This document shows, piece after piece, positions 62,505-64,000 of a stretch of 64,000 nucleotides of DNA. Under the pieces are notes generated by a model. It was given only the letters and a program-made list of their open reading frames with translations, made no database searches and was not told the DNA's origin. The translations under genes were made by a program, and so were the position numbers. The number at the start of each line of letters is the position of its first letter. Position 1 is the stretch's first letter. The stretch comes from Chryseobacterium paludis (GTDB taxonomy: Bacteria > Bacteroidota > Bacteroidia > Flavobacteriales > Weeksellaceae): NCBI RefSeq assembly GCF_025403485.1, contig NZ_CP099966.1, positions 4,986,392 to 5,050,391 of the forward strand. The letters are read 5' to 3'.

Positions 62505-63353
62505 TTAGCTTTCCAAAAGAAACTCCTTGTAATTGCCTAAAAAGTCAACTGTTGCTTGTATGGATTCCAGCTCTAGTATTGCATTTTCATGCAAAATTGG
62601 TTGCCATTCTCCTGCTACATTGATGTAGAAAAAATAATTTCCAAGTCCGGTTTTTAAAGTTCTTGATTCAATTTTACTGAGGTTCATTTTTCGCCATGCA
62701 AATACAGAGAGTACCTGATGTAAACCTCCTGCATGATCTTCCGGAAGGGTAACTAAGAGTCCGGACTTTTCTCCCAGAATGTCAAGGTTTTCATTTTTAT
62801 AAAAATGTCCTTCTTTAGAAATAACAATGAAGCGGGTATGATTCTGTTCGAAATCCTGGATATTTCGATTGATGATCTCTAAACCATAAAGATTAGCCGC
62901 AAACTGATTGGCAACAGCCGCAATCTTATTTTCTGGATTTTCGGAAACATATTTAGCCGCCGCCGCAGTGGAAGAAAAGTCTTGCCTTGGGACGTTTTTA
63001 TAATGAGTATCTAAAAAGTGAAAACTTTGTGCTAAAGCCTGTGGATGAGAATAAATCCTCTCAATATCTTCAATATTGTTATCAGGATGAATCATTAAAT
63101 GGTGGGCTATAGGCATTACAGCCTCAGCTTCAATTTTTATAGACGGAGTTTTATATAAATAATCCAATGTCATAGAAACTGTACCTTCTATGGAGTTTTC
63201 CAAAGGAACTACAGCTTTATCAACATCTCCGTTTTCTACTGCAGTAAAACAGTCTAAAATATTAGCCTGTGGTAAAAGATCTTCGTTTGGAAAAAGCTGT
63301 GTAGTTGCAAGCTGAGTAAAGCTCGCGTGTGGACCTAGAAATGCAATCTTCAT
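62505..63353 (-). CDS. pheA: Prephenate dehydratase
   Basis: Converts prephenate to phenylpyruvate for phenylalanine synthesis. 282 residues: catalytic PDT domain (about 1-185) with FLGPHASFTQLA, VPLENSIEGTVSMTLDYL and the TRFIVISKE motif, then a regulatory ACT domain (about 195-275) with ESRTLKTGLGNYFFYIN, where the usual ESRP reads ESRT. No chorismate mutase domain is fused. A Phe-rich 20-codon ORF ends 12 bases before the start. Confidence 0.93.
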   Translation of the reverse strand: MKIAFLGPHASFTQLATTQLFPNEDLLPQANILDCFTAVENGDVDKAVVPLENSIEGTVSMTLDYLYKTPSIKIEAEAVMPIAHHLMIHPDNNIEDIERIYSHPQALAQSFHFLDTHYKNVPRQDFSSTAAAAKYVSENPENKIAAVANQFAANLYGLEIINRNIQDFEQNHTRFIVISKEGHFYKNENLDILGEKSGLLVTLPEDHAGGLHQVLSVFAWRKMNLSKIESRTLKTGLGNYFFYINVAGEWQPILHENAILELESIQATVDFLGNYKEFLLES

Positions 63354-63365
63354 GTATCTATTTGA

Positions 63366-63428
63366 TTAAAATCTAAAATTAATGTTTAGCAAAGGAAAGA
63401 AATTATTTATTTTAATAAAGAATCTCAT
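63366..63428 (-). CDS. Possible Phe-rich leader peptide of pheA
   Basis: A 20-codon frame, ATG 63428 to TAA 63366, with six Phe codons (MRFFIKINNFFPLLNINFRF), two of them as FF pairs. It lies between the thioesterase stop and pheA, ending 12 bases before the pheA ATG. No terminator hairpin lies between it and pheA, so classic transcription attenuation is not supported; ribosome stalling affecting pheA translation is possible. AT-rich DNA favours TTT, so chance must be considered. Confidence 0.35.
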   Translation of the reverse strand: MRFFIKINNFFPLLNINFRF

Positions 63429-63449
63429 GGCTAATTATGCAACATATTA

Positions 63450-63863
63450 TCATTCTGTTTTCCAGTTTTCTTCAATAAGCCTTAGAAGATAATCTGGGCA
63501 TTTGATGATTTTATTGGTTTTTGAATCTAAAAAAAACAGAGTAGTGGAGGCTTCCGTGATTTTTATACCCTCTTCATTATAGATTTCATAATCAAATTCT
63601 ATTCTTACTCCAGGTATTTTTTTTATATATGTATGAATTTCTAATTTTTGATCATACAAAGCTGGTTTTAAATACTTAATTTTATAATCAGAAACTGGTA
63701 ACCAAATTCCTTGATTTTCAATTTCATCATATGATATTCCTATGGCTCGAAATAGCTCAACTCGGCCAATTTCGAAATACGCTGCATAGTTGCCGTAGTA
63801 TACATATTTCATTGGGTCTGTTTCGGCGTAACGTACTCGTATTGAGTGTTTTGTATGTATCAT
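63450..63863 (-). CDS. YbgC/FadM-type acyl-CoA thioesterase
   Basis: A 137-residue 4-hydroxybenzoyl-CoA-thioesterase-like hotdog protein. From ATG 63863 it begins MIHTKHSIRVRYAETDPMKYVYYGNYAAYFEIGR, with the catalytic Asp in AETDPM and the YYGNY motif, followed by KYLKPALYDQKLEIHTY and a C-terminal EASTTLFFLDSKTNK. The ATG at 63884 adds seven unconserved residues. It lies 96 bases upstream of pheA on the same strand and could share its transcript. Confidence 0.9.
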   Translation of the reverse strand: MIHTKHSIRVRYAETDPMKYVYYGNYAAYFEIGRVELFRAIGISYDEIENQGIWLPVSDYKIKYLKPALYDQKLEIHTYIKKIPGVRIEFDYEIYNEEGIKITEASTTLFFLDSKTNKIIKCPDYLLRLIEENWKTE

Positions 63864-63940
63864 TTTGGGTCTCAAATTATACATACAAATATATTTTTAA
63901 ATAATCAATACCTGCAATATTTTTTTTTGAAAATAAAAAA

Positions 63941-64000
63941 TTAGACCTTTGTCTTCCTTCTAAACACAGTACTAACTAAAGAATTAATCGGGGCATAAAT
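63941..64000 (-). CDS. Possible 3' end of a gene running off the window
   Basis: The last 60 bases are open on the minus strand and end in TAA at 63941, reading IYAPINSLVSTVFRRKTKV, which looks like a basic protein C-terminus and is less AT-rich than the following gap. Twenty codons are too few to name a family. Confidence 0.35.
   Translation of the reverse strand: MYAPINSLVSTVFRRKTKV

Overview
This AT-rich window looks like ordinary chromosome of a member of the Bacteroidota, class Flavobacteriia, most probably Chryseobacterium or a close Weeksellaceae relative. The evidence is the gene set (GLPGLI protein, PorT/SprT-like barrel next to ubiE, flavobacterial TonB receptor, SDR-type threonine dehydrogenase, small GG-leader peptides), the many TAnnTTTG -7 promoter boxes, and the general lack of Shine-Dalgarno sequences. 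The genus is an inference from protein flavour; no rRNA or tRNA gene was recognised.

Layout. 1-7.6 kb: a complete minus-strand tryptophan operon trpE-G-D-C-F-(unknown)-B-A. It is preceded by a leader peptide with three consecutive Trp codons and a terminator/antiterminator pair, that is, a ribosome-controlled attenuator. 7.6-15 kb: a small membrane protein, a lipoprotein plus cytochrome c lipoprotein pair, rlmF, lysS, an OmpA-domain protein and cydAB. 15-24.8 kb: gyrB (with a promoter-hairpin leader), two tandem DUF3857/transglutaminase-like proteins of which the second has lost its catalytic Cys, a DUF3298 lipoprotein, a lipid kinase and dctA. 24.9-36 kb: ggt, a TonB-dependent receptor, threonine dehydrogenase, a degenerate NodB-like protein, a methyltransferase, a phosphoesterase, a KAS III-like enzyme, ubiE/menG and porT/sprT. 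37-39.5 kb: zapB-like protein, zapA, a 6S-type RNA and rny. 39.6-48 kb is the most accessory part: an MFS gene broken by a one-base frameshift, two small GG-leader peptides whose predicted mature parts each carry six cysteines, a YeiH-family exporter with a LysR regulator, a CLC channel of the probable fluoride type under a fluoride riboswitch, a GLPGLI protein, a thioesterase, an ArsC/Spx-like protein and an unknown 241-residue protein. 48-64 kb: gcvT, idi, an AraC regulator divergent from an AhpD-like protein, a HAD-like protein, serA, mscL, nnr, lgt (with an unusual N-terminal extension), yidD, rarA, a DUF2339 membrane protein, a secreted surface protein, pheA and a thioesterase.

How it works together. 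The trp operon and pheA serve aromatic amino acid synthesis; the trp attenuator couples transcription to charged tRNA-Trp, and a Phe-rich small ORF just before pheA may do something comparable. cydAB and ubiE/menG serve menaquinone-linked respiration. The fluoride riboswitch and CLC gene form a self-contained fluoride-resistance unit. Strong stem-loop terminators separate most transcription units. No CRISPR array, insertion sequence, prophage or origin was seen. The most notable items are the trp attenuator, the fluoride riboswitch with its apparent translational switch, the 6S-type RNA, and the two cysteine-rich GG-leader peptides.
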